Assembly: GCA_036652055.1 (NCBI GenBank)
Contig: JAVVWP010000001.1
Span: 55,259-119,258 of the forward strand
From: Fimenecus sp036652055
Lineage (GTDB): Bacteria > Bacillota > Clostridia > Oscillospirales > Acutalibacteraceae
Direction of reading: 5' to 3'
Length of the DNA: 64,000 nucleotides
A program made the translations under genes and the position numbers. The notes beneath the pieces are model-generated. The model did not search any database, was not told where the DNA came from, and saw only the letters and a list, made by a program, of their open reading frames with translations. This document shows positions 8,355 to 17,794 of this stretch, in pieces. How positions within the stretch are numbered: position 1 is the first letter of the stretch; the number at the start of each line of letters is the position of its first letter.

Positions 8355-9497
8355 ATGACTAAAAGCTTATCAATATTAGGTTCAACAGGTTCAATCGGAA
8401 CACAAAGTCTTGATGTCTGCCGCAAATGCGGTTTTGGCGTCGAGGCTTTAACTGCTTTTTCGAGCGTTGAAATTATAGAAAAACAGGCAAGAGAATTTAA
8501 TCCTAAAATGGTAGCATTAGTTGATAAAAAAGCGGCAAACGACCTAAGAATAAAGCTTGCCGATACCAATATTAAGGTGCTTACAGGAATTGAGGGTGTC
8601 TGTGAATGTGCAATGATAGAAACAGCAGATACTGTTTTAAATTCAGTTGTTGGAATGGCAGGTTTACTTCCAACACTAAGGGCAATTGAATGCAAAAAAA
8701 CCATTGCTCTTGCTAACAAAGAAACTTTAGTAGCAGGTGGCCAGCTTGTAATGGATAAGGCAAAGAAATATGGCGTTAAAATTTTGCCAGTCGATTCAGA
8801 GCATTCTGCAATTTTTCAAGCACTGCAAGGAAAGCCAACAAATAAGGCTTTAAAAAAGATAATACTAACAGCATCAGGTGGCCCATTTTTTGGAAGATGT
8901 GCAGACGAGCTTAGAAATGTTACGGTTTCTGATGCACTTAATCATCCAAATTGGGAGATGGGTGCTAAAATAACAATAGATTCTGCCTCAATGATGAATA
9001 AGGGGCTTGAACTAATCGAGGCAGTTTGGCTTTTTTCAGTAAAACCGCAAAATGTTGATATAGTTGTTCATAGAGAGAGTATTATTCATTCGCTTATTGA
9101 ATATAATGATAATTCAGTAATAGCACAGTTAGGGCTTCCCGATATGCGAATACCAATTCAATATGCTCTAACTTATCCTGAAAGATATGAATCTCCAGTT
9201 GGTGAACTTAATTTAGCTGAAATTGGAAATCTTTCTTTCTTTAAGCCTGATTACGATACATTTGAATGTATAAATATATGCAGAAATGCGATAAATAAAG
9301 GTGGGCTTTATCCTGCGGCTGTAAATTCTGCAAATGAACAGGCAAATTTAATGTTCAGAAACGGTGAAATAGGCTTTTTGGATATTGCAAAAAAAGTAGG
9401 AAATGTTTTAGATATAGCGCCAAAATACGATACTTACACATTTGAAGATATTTTAGAAATGGATAAATTCGCAAGAGAAAAAGTTAAGAATTCATAG
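8355..9497 (+). CDS. dxr: 1-deoxy-D-xylulose 5-phosphate reductoisomerase
   Basis: A 380-residue NADPH-dependent enzyme that converts DXP to MEP, the first committed step of non-mevalonate isoprenoid synthesis. The Rossmann start reads LSILGSTGSIGTQSLDV. The NKETLVAGG and PVDSEHSAIFQAL motifs bind metal and substrate, and further on come LTASGGPF and MNKGLELIEA. The ATG at 8355 lies 5 bases after the cdsA stop, with GAGGG upstream. The target of fosmidomycin in other species. Confidence 0.97.
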   Translation: MTKSLSILGSTGSIGTQSLDVCRKCGFGVEALTAFSSVEIIEKQAREFNPKMVALVDKKAANDLRIKLADTNIKVLTGIEGVCECAMIETADTVLNSVVGMAGLLPTLRAIECKKTIALANKETLVAGGQLVMDKAKKYGVKILPVDSEHSAIFQALQGKPTNKALKKIILTASGGPFFGRCADELRNVTVSDALNHPNWEMGAKITIDSASMMNKGLELIEAVWLFSVKPQNVDIVVHRESIIHSLIEYNDNSVIAQLGLPDMRIPIQYALTYPERYESPVGELNLAEIGNLSFFKPDYDTFECINICRNAINKGGLYPAAVNSANEQANLMFRNGEIGFLDIAKKVGNVLDIAPKYDTYTFEDILEMDKFAREKVKNS

Positions 9498-9499
9498 AG

Positions 9500-10588
9500 G
9501 TGATTGAAATTTTATTAGCAATTACTGCATCAGCAGTTTGGAGTAAGGTTTGGACGATTGGTGTCGCAATCTTATTTTTCGGACTCATTGTTATGATACA
9601 TGAGTTTGGTCATTTTATCTGTGCAAAGGCATTCAAAGTCAGAGTCAATGAATTTGCAATAGGAATGGGCCCAACTATTTTTAAAAAGCAAAAAGGCGAA
9701 ACAAAATATGCAATCAGACTTTTCCCAATAGGCGGTTTTGTGTCAATGGAGGGAGAGGACGAAGAAAGCAATGACGAGCGTGCCTTTAACAATAAAAAGG
9801 TGTGGAAAAGGATAATAATAGTTTCAGCAGGAGCTATTATGAATCTTGTTTTAGGCGTTATTTTAATGGCTATTATGCTTTCAACCTCAAATCAATTAAT
9901 TGGTACAAACCAAATTAAACAGTTCCACGAAAATGCAAGCAGTCAGCAAACAGGGCTTAAAGAAAACGATAAAATAATAAAAATAGATGGCCATAGTGTT
10001 TGGTCAGAGCGAGATATTGGATTTTTAATGACAAGAACTGACGATGGGCTGTTTGACTTTGTTGTTGAGCGTGATGGCGAAAAAGTTGAATTAAAAGATG
10101 TCAAATTTGAAACAAAGCAAGTCGAAAAGATGAATGTTGTCATTTATGATTTTGTTATAATAGGTGAAAAGGCTGGATTTTTAAATATTCTTAAAAACTC
10201 ATTTACTCAGTCTGCATCAATAGTCAGAACGGTTTGGCTTAGTCTTTTTGACATTGTTACAGGTCGATTTGGAATGTCAGACCTTGCAGGGCCAATCGGA
10301 ACAATGGATATTATAGCAGATGTTACAGCAAATGCAGTGACTTCAAAAAATGCTGAAAATATGCTTATGATAATGGCACTTATAACAATTAATATAGGTG
10401 TTGCAAACCTTTTGCCTATTCCTGCACTTGATGGTGGCAGGCTCTTGTTCCTTGTCATTGAAGGTATAAGAAGAAAGCCAATAAAACCGAAATATGAAGG
10501 ATATGTTCACGCCGCAGGCTTTGCTTTTTTGATTATGCTTATGGTGGCGGTTACTTTTAATGATATTTTAAGGCTCATAAGAGGCTGA
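9500..10588 (+). CDS. rseP: RIP metalloprotease RseP (site-2 protease)
   Basis: An intramembrane zinc protease of about 362 residues. Visible: the HEFGH zinc motif within the first membrane helix (IVMIHEFGHFICAK), the IGMGPTIF and RLFPIGGFVSM segments, one PDZ domain (about residues 115-185), and the C-terminal NLLPIPALDGGRLLF carrying the third zinc ligand. It cleaves anti-sigma factors and signal-peptide remnants. The start is uncertain: GTG at 9500 is used, but the best ribosome site (GAGGTG) overlaps that codon rather than preceding it. It follows dxr after 2 bases. Confidence 0.95.
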   Translation: MIEILLAITASAVWSKVWTIGVAILFFGLIVMIHEFGHFICAKAFKVRVNEFAIGMGPTIFKKQKGETKYAIRLFPIGGFVSMEGEDEESNDERAFNNKKVWKRIIIVSAGAIMNLVLGVILMAIMLSTSNQLIGTNQIKQFHENASSQQTGLKENDKIIKIDGHSVWSERDIGFLMTRTDDGLFDFVVERDGEKVELKDVKFETKQVEKMNVVIYDFVIIGEKAGFLNILKNSFTQSASIVRTVWLSLFDIVTGRFGMSDLAGPIGTMDIIADVTANAVTSKNAENMLMIMALITINIGVANLLPIPALDGGRLLFLVIEGIRRKPIKPKYEGYVHAAGFAFLIMLMVAVTFNDILRLIRG

Positions 10589-10655
10589 TAGAATAGTTTT
10601 TATATTTATAAAAAACAGAAGATATAAAAAATTACAGAAAAGAGGATTTATAGCA

Positions 10656-11708
10656 ATGATTGAAAGACGAAAAAGCAGGATTGTAACTGCCGGTAACCTT
10701 AAAATCGGTGGTGAGTCTAAAATAAGCGTTCAGTCAATGCTGAATGTTCCTGCTGAAGATATAAAGGGAAATGTTAATCAGGCAGTGGCACTCGAAAAGG
10801 CAGGCTGTGAAATAATAAGACTTACCGTTCCGAATGTTGAAAGCGTTAAAACCCTTTATGCTGTAAAAGAAAATGTTAAAATTCCTGTCGTTGCTGATAT
10901 TCATTTTGACTATCGCTGTGCAATTGAAAGTGTGGCGGCAGGCGTTGATAAAATAAGAATAAATCCAGGCAACATAGGCTCAGACGATAAAATTAAAGCG
11001 GTAGCCGATGCTTGCAGATTACATAATATTCCAATTAGAATTGGAGTTAATTCAGGTTCGCTTGAAAAGGATATTTTAGCAAAATACGGAGCAGTTACAG
11101 CCGAGGGAATGGCAGAAAGTGCAATGCGTCACGCTTCTCTTTTAGAAAAATTCGACTTTAACGATATTGTAATTTCAATTAAATCATCAAATGTTGAAAT
11201 GATGGTAAAAGCCTATGAAACAGTTGCCGATATGTGCGATTATCCGCTTCACCTTGGCGTTACTGAGGCAGGAACGCTTAGAATGGGGCTTGTTAAATCA
11301 GCGGTTGGAATTGGTTCGCTTTTGCTTCGTGGAATTGGTGACACAATAAGAGTTTCAATGACAGCTGATCCTATTAACGAAATAGCCGCAGGCTTTGATA
11401 TTTTAAAGGCTGTCGGAATTAAAAAAGATTGCCCTGAAATTGTTTCTTGCCCCACCTGTGGAAGAACCAAAATCGATTTGATAGGGCTTGCCGAAAAAAT
11501 CGAAGCGGCACTCGTCAACTGTAAAAAGCCAATAAAGGTTGCTGTTATGGGCTGTATTGTAAATGGCCCTGGTGAGGCTCGTGAAGCTGATATTGGAGTT
11601 GCAGGAGGCGACGGTTGCGGGCTTATATTTAAGCACGGTGAAATTTTAAAAAAAGTGCGTGAAGATGAAATAATTGACGAACTGCTTAAAGAAATAGAAT
11701 TGTTATAA
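10656..11708 (+). CDS. ispG: 4-hydroxy-3-methylbut-2-en-1-yl diphosphate synthase
   Basis: A 350-residue [4Fe-4S] enzyme (GcpE), the penultimate MEP-pathway step, converting MEcPP to HMBPP. It starts with a TIM barrel (PVVADIHFDYRCA, KIRINPGNIG). The C-terminal iron-sulfur domain carries the cysteines in SCPTCGRTKIDL and VMGCIVNGPGEA. Expected length. An AGAGGATT ribosome site precedes the ATG. Its placement between rseP and polC is common in Clostridia. Confidence 0.97.
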   Translation: MIERRKSRIVTAGNLKIGGESKISVQSMLNVPAEDIKGNVNQAVALEKAGCEIIRLTVPNVESVKTLYAVKENVKIPVVADIHFDYRCAIESVAAGVDKIRINPGNIGSDDKIKAVADACRLHNIPIRIGVNSGSLEKDILAKYGAVTAEGMAESAMRHASLLEKFDFNDIVISIKSSNVEMMVKAYETVADMCDYPLHLGVTEAGTLRMGLVKSAVGIGSLLLRGIGDTIRVSMTADPINEIAAGFDILKAVGIKKDCPEIVSCPTCGRTKIDLIGLAEKIEAALVNCKKPIKVAVMGCIVNGPGEAREADIGVAGGDGCGLIFKHGEILKKVREDEIIDELLKEIELL

Positions 11709-11739
11709 AACAAGGAAACACAAATAAAGGAAATTAAAA

Positions 11740-14700
11740 ATGACGAGTTTTTTCGAACTATTTAACGAATATGCCAGCGATTTTACAAAGTATGAGGACA
11801 CACTCAAAGGGGCAGAAATCATATCGCTTAAATCAAACCCAGACAGTGGAGATATTAGCTTAGTATTATCATTTTCAAATATAATAAAAACAAATGCTTT
11901 AAATGAAATTGCCTCATCTCTTACAAAAAGATTGGGGCTTAAAAGTGTTTGCCTGCAACCTGTTTTTGATAAAAGTTTATTCTCAGATGATTATAAAGAT
12001 GAGATTATCTTAGAGGTTAAAAACAATATAGCAGTTGCAAACGGATTTCTTGATGATGTAATTTTTTCAGTTGAAGACGACATTTTAACGATTAGATTAA
12101 AGCATAGAGGAAAAGATGTTTTGCTGTCATCGGGCTGTGATAAATTCATAGTTGCCCTAATAAAACAGCGGTTTAATAAGGGCATAAGAGTTGACTTTGT
12201 TGAAGACGAGGTTGACATTCAAAAAGAAATAAAAGAAACGCAAAACGATATTGACAAAAACTGGAAACCTGAAAGAACTTTTGAAGATGAAACTCCAAGA
12301 GAGCATATAATTGAAAAAGGAATTCCATATTACATAGAAAGTGTTAAACCGATTTACGGAAACAACATAAGAGGAAAAGCTGTAAAAATTGTTGATGTAA
12401 CTCCAGACGATGGCAGAACTATAATATGGGGCGAGGTTTTTGGCTTTGAAGAAAGAGAAACAAAAGATGGAAGCTATAAGATAATTTCATTTAATGTTAC
12501 TGATAATACAAGCTCATACACCTGCGTTGTTTTTGAACGAAAAGATTTATGCAAAGCTATCCTTGACAAGGTTAAAGACGGCGTATGCGTTCTTGTTGCA
12601 GGGCTTATAGATTATGACAAGTATAAACGGGAATATGTTATGCGTGCAAAATCAATTAGTATCACCGAAAAAATAAAAAAGATGGACGATGCACCGCAAA
12701 AGCGTGTTGAACTGCATCTTCATACAAATATGTCACAAATGGACGCAATGACACCTGCTAAAAAGCTTGTTGAACGGGCAATTGAGTGGGGGCATAAGGC
12801 AATAGCAATTACTGACCATGGCTGTGTTCAAAGCTTCCCTGATGCTATGACTGCCGCTAAAGATAAAATTAAAATAATATATGGCGTTGAGGGCTATTTT
12901 ATAGATGATTTAAAAGAACCCGAAAAAGATTATAAAGAGCTTAAAACTTATCATCAAATCATACTTGTTAAAAATTTGGTGGGGCTTAAAAATTTATATA
13001 AGCTTATATCAATGTCAAATATTAATTATTTCTATAAAAAGCCAAGAATGCCAAAATCTGAGATTATTAAGCTTCGTGAGGGTTTGATAATCGGAAGTGC
13101 TTGTGAGTCGGGCGAGCTTTATAGAGCAATAGTAGAGAAGCGTTCAGAAGAAGAAATAATGCAAATAGCTGATTTCTATGATTATCTTGAAATTCAGCCA
13201 ACGGGAAACAATCGCTTTATGCTTGATAAGCACAGCGGTACTAATGAAAAGCACCCCGAAAGAGATAAAGAATATGATGAAATTAATTCTATTGAAGATA
13301 TAGAAAATATCAATAAAAAGGTAATCGCAATAGCAGACAAGCTTAAAAAACCTGTTGTTGCAACCTGTGATGTGCATTTTATGGATCCTGAAGATGCTAA
13401 ATACAGAGCAATTTTGCAATATGGTCAAGGCTTTACAGATGCCGATAAGCAAGCACCGCTCTATTTTAGAACGACTAATGAAATGCTCGCAGAATTTCAA
13501 TATTTAGGTGAAGAAACTGCAAGAGAAATTGTTATTGAAAATCCAAACAAAATAGCGGATATGGTAGAGGTTATTAGACCTTTCCCTGAAGGGACTTTTC
13601 AGCCATCTATTGACGGTGCAGAGGAGCAACTTCGTGAAATTTGCTGGGCAAAAGCAAAAGAGTGGTATGAATATGATGGCGTTGTTCCCGATTATGTCAC
13701 TACGAGGCTAAACAGAGAGCTTGATTCAATTATAGAGCATGGATTTGCTGTTCTTTATATAATAGCTCAAAAGCTTGTTTGGGACTCTGAAGCTCATGGT
13801 TACCATGTTGGATCAAGAGGTTCAGTAGGTTCATCATTTGTCGCTACAATGGCAGGTATTTCTGAAGTAAACCCTTTAGCTGCTCATTACCGCTGTCCAA
13901 AATGCAAGCATTCAAAATTCTTTTTAAATGGTGAGTTTGGCTCGGGATTTGATATGCCCCCTGAAAACTGCCCTATGTGTGGCGAGCCAATGATTAGAGA
14001 TGGCCATGAAATTCCATTTGAAACATTTCTTGGATTTCACGGCGATAAAGCCCCTGATATTGACCTTAACTTTTCAGGCGATTATCAAAGCTTTGCACAT
14101 AAATATACCGAGGAGCTTTTTGGAAAAGAGAATGTTTTTAAAGCAGGAACAATTGGAACAATTGCTGATAAGACAGCTTATGGTTATGTGAAAAAATATT
14201 TAGAAGCTCACGAAATGACTGCAAATAGAGCAGAAGAAGACAGGCTTACAAAGGGCTGTACAGGCGTTAAAAGAACCACCAGTCAGCATCCGGGCGGAAT
14301 GGTAGTTATTCCAAAAGAATATGATATTTATACATTTACGCCAGTGCAATATCCTGCTAACGATACAAACAGTGATATGGAAACAACACATTTTGACTTT
14401 AATTCACTTCATGATACTATTTTAAAGCTTGATATTTTAGGGCATGATGTTCCAACGCTTTATAAGCATCTTGAAGATATGACGGGCATTAATGTTATGG
14501 ATGTCGATGTTTGTGATCCGCAAATAATTAAGCTTTGCACTTCGCCCGAGCCGCTTGGAGTTACTGCTCAAGAGATTTCTTGCGAAACAGGAACGCTTTC
14601 AATCCCTGAAATGGGAACGCCATTTGTTCGTCAAATGCTTTTAGAGGCAAAGCCAAAGAACTTTTCTGACCTGCTTCAAATATCAGGGCTTTCACACGGA

Positions 14701-15495
14701 ACTGATGTTTGGCTTGGAAATGCACAAGAACTTATAAAAAGTGGGCAATGCACGATTTCAGATGTTATAGGAACTCGTGACAGCATTATGATTTATTTAA
14801 TGCATAAAGGTCTTGATTCAAGCCTTGCATTCCAAATAATGGAAAAAACCCGAAAAGGAATTGTTGCAAAAGTCGGATTTCCAGAGGGTGCAGAAAAGGC
14901 AATGAAGCAGTGCAATGTTCCCGAATGGTATATGGAATCTTGCCGAAAAATCAAATATATGTTCCCTAAGGCTCACGCCGCTGCATATGTTATTGCAGCA
15001 CTTAGGCTTGGTTGGTATAAAATTTATAAACCGCTTGAATACTACACCGCATTTTTAACCGTTCGTGGCGGTGACCTTGATGCGATTACTGTTTCAAAGG
15101 GGAGAAATGCAGTTAAAGAAAGAATGAAAACGCTTGAAATGAAGGGCAGAGATGCAACCGCAAAAGAAAAAGACCAATATACTGCCTTGCAAGTGGTCAA
15201 CGAAATGATGGCTCGTGGAGTTGAACTTTTACCTGTTGATATTTATAAATCTCACGCAACCTCATATTTGATTGAAGACAAAAAGGTTAGAATGCCTTTT
15301 GCAGCACTTAGCGGAATTGGCGAAAATGCGGCTGTAAATTTGGCAGCAGCTCGTGATGACGGTGAAGGCTCATTCTTTTCTGTTGAGGATTTTGCACGCC
15401 GTGCATCAGCAGGAAAAACTACAATTGAAACGCTCGAAGCGTGCAATGCTTTTGGAGATATTCCAAAAACTGCACAAATGTCACTCTTTGGTTAA
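11740..15495 (+). CDS. polC: DNA polymerase III alpha subunit, PolC type, lacking the exonuclease domain
   Basis: The main leading-strand replicase of low-GC Gram-positives. Domains seen: N-terminal region (1-200), OB domain (about 205-310), PHP domain beginning with HLHTNMSQMDAM (about 325) and AIAITDHG (about 356), zinc finger with two CxxC pairs (about 717-745), catalytic PDIDLNFSGD (about 772), QHPGGMVVIP (about 848), LKLDILGHD with the third Asp (about 890), and FPKAHAAAYV (about 1073). It is 1251 residues, against about 1440 in B. subtilis. The missing part is the DEDD 3'-5' exonuclease normally inserted in PHP: IYGVEGYFIDD (about 380) passes after 14 residues to TYHQIILVKN. The frame is continuous. 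Last gene of the operon. Confidence 0.95.
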   Translation: MTSFFELFNEYASDFTKYEDTLKGAEIISLKSNPDSGDISLVLSFSNIIKTNALNEIASSLTKRLGLKSVCLQPVFDKSLFSDDYKDEIILEVKNNIAVANGFLDDVIFSVEDDILTIRLKHRGKDVLLSSGCDKFIVALIKQRFNKGIRVDFVEDEVDIQKEIKETQNDIDKNWKPERTFEDETPREHIIEKGIPYYIESVKPIYGNNIRGKAVKIVDVTPDDGRTIIWGEVFGFEERETKDGSYKIISFNVTDNTSSYTCVVFERKDLCKAILDKVKDGVCVLVAGLIDYDKYKREYVMRAKSISITEKIKKMDDAPQKRVELHLHTNMSQMDAMTPAKKLVERAIEWGHKAIAITDHGCVQSFPDAMTAAKDKIKIIYGVEGYFIDDLKEPEKDYKELKTYHQIILVKNLVGLKNLYKLISMSNINYFYKKPRMPKSEIIKLREGLIIGSACESGELYRAIVEKRSEEEIMQIADFYDYLEIQPTGNNRFMLDKHSGTNEKHPERDKEYDEINSIEDIENINKKVIAIADKLKKPVVATCDVHFMDPEDAKYRAILQYGQGFTDADKQAPLYFRTTNEMLAEFQYLGEETAREIVIENPNKIADMVEVIRPFPEGTFQPSIDGAEEQLREICWAKAKEWYEYDGVVPDYVTTRLNRELDSIIEHGFAVLYIIAQKLVWDSEAHGYHVGSRGSVGSSFVATMAGISEVNPLAAHYRCPKCKHSKFFLNGEFGSGFDMPPENCPMCGEPMIRDGHEIPFETFLGFHGDKAPDIDLNFSGDYQSFAHKYTEELFGKENVFKAGTIGTIADKTAYGYVKKYLEAHEMTANRAEEDRLTKGCTGVKRTTSQHPGGMVVIPKEYDIYTFTPVQYPANDTNSDMETTHFDFNSLHDTILKLDILGHDVPTLYKHLEDMTGINVMDVDVCDPQIIKLCTSPEPLGVTAQEISCETGTLSIPEMGTPFVRQMLLEAKPKNFSDLLQISGLSHGTDVWLGNAQELIKSGQCTISDVIGTRDSIMIYLMHKGLDSSLAFQIMEKTRKGIVAKVGFPEGAEKAMKQCNVPEWYMESCRKIKYMFPKAHAAAYVIAALRLGWYKIYKPLEYYTAFLTVRGGDLDAITVSKGRNAVKERMKTLEMKGRDATAKEKDQYTALQVVNEMMARGVELLPVDIYKSHATSYLIEDKKVRMPFAALSGIGENAAVNLAAARDDGEGSFFSVEDFARRASAGKTTIETLEACNAFGDIPKTAQMSLFG

Positions 15496-15541
15496 ATCTA
15501 AGTAAACATAAAACACCACAAGTTTTTCGTAGCAGAATAGC

Positions 15542-15576
15542 AAAAATCCCGAATGCGTAAGCGTTCGGGATTTTTT
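15542..15576 (+). terminator. Strong intrinsic terminator of the pyrH-polC operon
   Basis: A 15-bp stem, AAAAATCCCGAA... pairing with ...TTCGGGATTTTT around a GTAA loop, followed by T residues, 47 bases after the polC stop. A nearly identical palindrome occurs in reverse orientation at 26020-26052. Confidence 0.9.
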
Positions 15577-15646
15577 ATGTAAAATTGTTGATTTATTCGA
15601 TGTAGCAAGCACCAAGAGAGCGGGCGAACACAGTTTTTCCCCACAA

Positions 15647-16372
15647 TTACCTTGTTATTTTTTGATTATTAATAACCATAAGTGGTGCATCATTAAGGCA
15701 ATGCGTTAACATTCTTTTTGTAATTCGCCTATCAAAAAATTCTTGCTTATCTAAAATATCATTAGGTCTAAAATTAAGAGAATGTGCATCTGTACCAATA
15801 AAATCAGCCGTTCCCTCTACCACTAATCTTGTTGCGAAATCTTTAAGTTCTTCTCCGCCAGCACCTGCAAGGCTATCCATATTAACTTGAAAAAATGCAC
15901 CGAGTTCTGCAAGCTCGTCTATAATAAATTGATTTTCATAAAAAGTTATGTACCTTTCAGGGTGTGCAATTATTGGCACAAGACCTTTTGCAATCACTTC
16001 CTGCGTATACATTATAGCAATATCAGGATCAAATGGTGCCAATAAAAATTCGCAGAGCAAATAGCGACTGTTGTTTATTGTAAGGCTTTGTACATCGAAA
16101 TCTTCAAAAATATCGTTGTTTAAAAATATCTCTGCCCCAAGGTACATTTCTACATTAATGTTTTCTTTAATTAGTTCATTTTGCAAAATTTCAAATTCTA
16201 TATTTCTCTTTTTCAAAAAAAACTCTACATTTTCCCCACACTCAAAATGAGGTGTAGCTATAATAGTAAAAATATCATTTTGTACAGCCTTTTTGCAAAG
16301 ACCAACAGATTCATGCAAGGACTTAGAACCATCGTCAATATCGCATAGAATGTGTGAATGTAAATCTATCAT
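15647..16372 (-). CDS. CpsB/YwqE-like PHP-domain tyrosine-protein phosphatase
   Basis: A 241-residue PHP phosphoesterase. Metal ligands are visible in MIDLHSHILCDIDDGSKS (start), IATPHFE, LGAEIF, PIIAHPERY and IGTDAHSL, the layout of CpsB/Wzb-type manganese-dependent phosphatases that dephosphorylate capsule tyrosine kinases in Firmicutes. No kinase or polysaccharide genes are near, so the actual partner is unknown. It is transcribed with or just after the membrane protein at 16401. The gap to polC's terminator contains a short GGGCGAACACAG motif also seen at the right end of the window. Confidence 0.88.
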   Translation of the reverse strand: MIDLHSHILCDIDDGSKSLHESVGLCKKAVQNDIFTIIATPHFECGENVEFFLKKRNIEFEILQNELIKENINVEMYLGAEIFLNNDIFEDFDVQSLTINNSRYLLCEFLLAPFDPDIAIMYTQEVIAKGLVPIIAHPERYITFYENQFIIDELAELGAFFQVNMDSLAGAGGEELKDFATRLVVEGTADFIGTDAHSLNFRPNDILDKQEFFDRRITKRMLTHCLNDAPLMVINNQKITR

Positions 16373-16400
16373 TAATAACTCCCCTTTTTAAAAATCAATA

Positions 16401-17576
16401 TTACTCCTCTGAAACTTGAATTTCTTCAAGTGCCGCTTCAGATTTCTTGATTTTGAATATATGAATTATGCCTTCATCATTAAGGACTTTTAATATAACA
16501 ATTGTAACAGGAAGTAGGAAAAGACCTATAAACCCAAACAATTGCGTTCCAATATACATAGCCATAATCGTCATAAATGCAGGTAGCCCCAATTGCTGTG
16601 CTACAAGCTTTGGCTCAATAATTTGCCTTATAATTGTAATAACTGCGTACATTATTAATATTCCAACGCCAAAACCAATGTTGCCTGTGCAAAGCGACCA
16701 CACGCCCCACGGAACTAAAATCGTTCCCGTTCCAAGCACAGGAAGAACATCAACAATAGCAGTAACAAAGCAAATTGCAAAGATATAATTGCTCTCATAA
16801 AAGCCCATAACCTTTAAAAGCATTAAGCCTATCAGCATTTCAACAAAGGTTACACTAATTAAAATCATATAAGCTTTTACAAGCTTTCCGAGCGTTGAAA
16901 AAACTATTTTTTTAGTTTTTATAATCATTTCGCCTTTATTTTCGCCTGCCTGCGTCAAAATCATTTCACGAATATTATGATAATCAGCAGTCATAAAGCA
17001 ACACGAAACAATAGTTACAACAGTTGCAAGCACTAACATAGGAATTTGCTTTGCAGTTCCCCATACAGCTCCGAGTGGTGATGACAATATTGAAAAGTCA
17101 AAACCTTTTCCAACAGTTTCACCAGCAGCCTCACTAAGCCCTAAAAGCTTTTCAAGGAAAGTTGCAACCGAAACAGAAATCGATTCGCTTGTGCCACCTG
17201 GTAAGAAAGATAATATTTGCTGAAGCCATTCTTTGGTTTGAGCAACAAAAAGCGGTGCATCTTCAAGCTTTATCAGAATATAATCGAAGAAGCCTTTTAA
17301 CTCTGAAAAAAGTTTGTAAAGACCAAAAGCAATAGCAGTTCCGACTACAAAAACAGAAACAAGCACAAATAAGCTTGAAATAAAACCCTTTCCGACTTTA
17401 ACCCTTTTTGTAATGGCATTAACTGGTCGCTGAAGTAATATTGCTATGAAAAACGCTAATATAAACGGGAAAAACATTCCCATAGCATATTTCATAAACA
17501 AATAAAACAAGCCAATGCAAATTGCAAAGTATGCACAATTTATAATAAATTTTCTTCTACTTTCTGTAACTGACAT
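16401..17576 (-). CDS. AI-2E/YtvI-family membrane protein
   Basis: A 391-residue polytopic protein of the AI-2E transporter (UPF0118) superfamily. Hydrophobic pairs lie at the N-terminus (about 12-60), a large loop in the middle (about 100-180), and a C-terminal block of helices with VDVLPVLGTGTILVPWG and IIEPKLVAQQLGLPA, both family signatures. Clostridial relatives are annotated as sporulation integral membrane protein YtvI. The ATG at 17576 is chosen over 17618 because AAGGAGA lies just upstream of it. Function in the family is not settled; other members are Na+/H+ antiporters. Confidence 0.87.
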   Translation of the reverse strand: MSVTESRRKFIINCAYFAICIGLFYLFMKYAMGMFFPFILAFFIAILLQRPVNAITKRVKVGKGFISSLFVLVSVFVVGTAIAFGLYKLFSELKGFFDYILIKLEDAPLFVAQTKEWLQQILSFLPGGTSESISVSVATFLEKLLGLSEAAGETVGKGFDFSILSSPLGAVWGTAKQIPMLVLATVVTIVSCCFMTADYHNIREMILTQAGENKGEMIIKTKKIVFSTLGKLVKAYMILISVTFVEMLIGLMLLKVMGFYESNYIFAICFVTAIVDVLPVLGTGTILVPWGVWSLCTGNIGFGVGILIMYAVITIIRQIIEPKLVAQQLGLPAFMTIMAMYIGTQLFGFIGLFLLPVTIVILKVLNDEGIIHIFKIKKSEAALEEIQVSEE

Positions 17577-17794
17577 TTTAATTCTCCTTATTAACTCGTG
17601 CTTTTTTATACTTGTCATTTAAGTACAACTATATATACTATACATTTTATACTATTTTTTCCAAAGTTACAATCAATAATATCAACATTTATAGAATTTT
17701 TCTTAAAAAAGTATGTTTTTTTGCTTTTACCCTTTATTCTGTCCGCCTTTTATGATAAAATGGCATAGAATAATTATAATTGTAGGTGAATAAA

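Noticed and set aside
11249..11713. 154-codon open frame opposite ispG
   Set aside because: It lies wholly antisense to a conserved gene, has low-complexity Ser/Ile-rich composition and no ribosome site; the same holds for the other long antisense frames opposite polC, the GH2 and the V-ATPase genes.
16401..17576. Autoinducer-2 exporter
   Set aside because: The AI-2E family name is historical; no luxS or AI-2 genes are near, so a quorum-sensing role is not claimed.
17619..17794. Lysine riboswitch or threonine attenuator upstream of hom-lysC
   Set aside because: The gap is about 175 bases with no lysine-riboswitch core and no Thr/Ile-rich leader peptide followed by a terminator.
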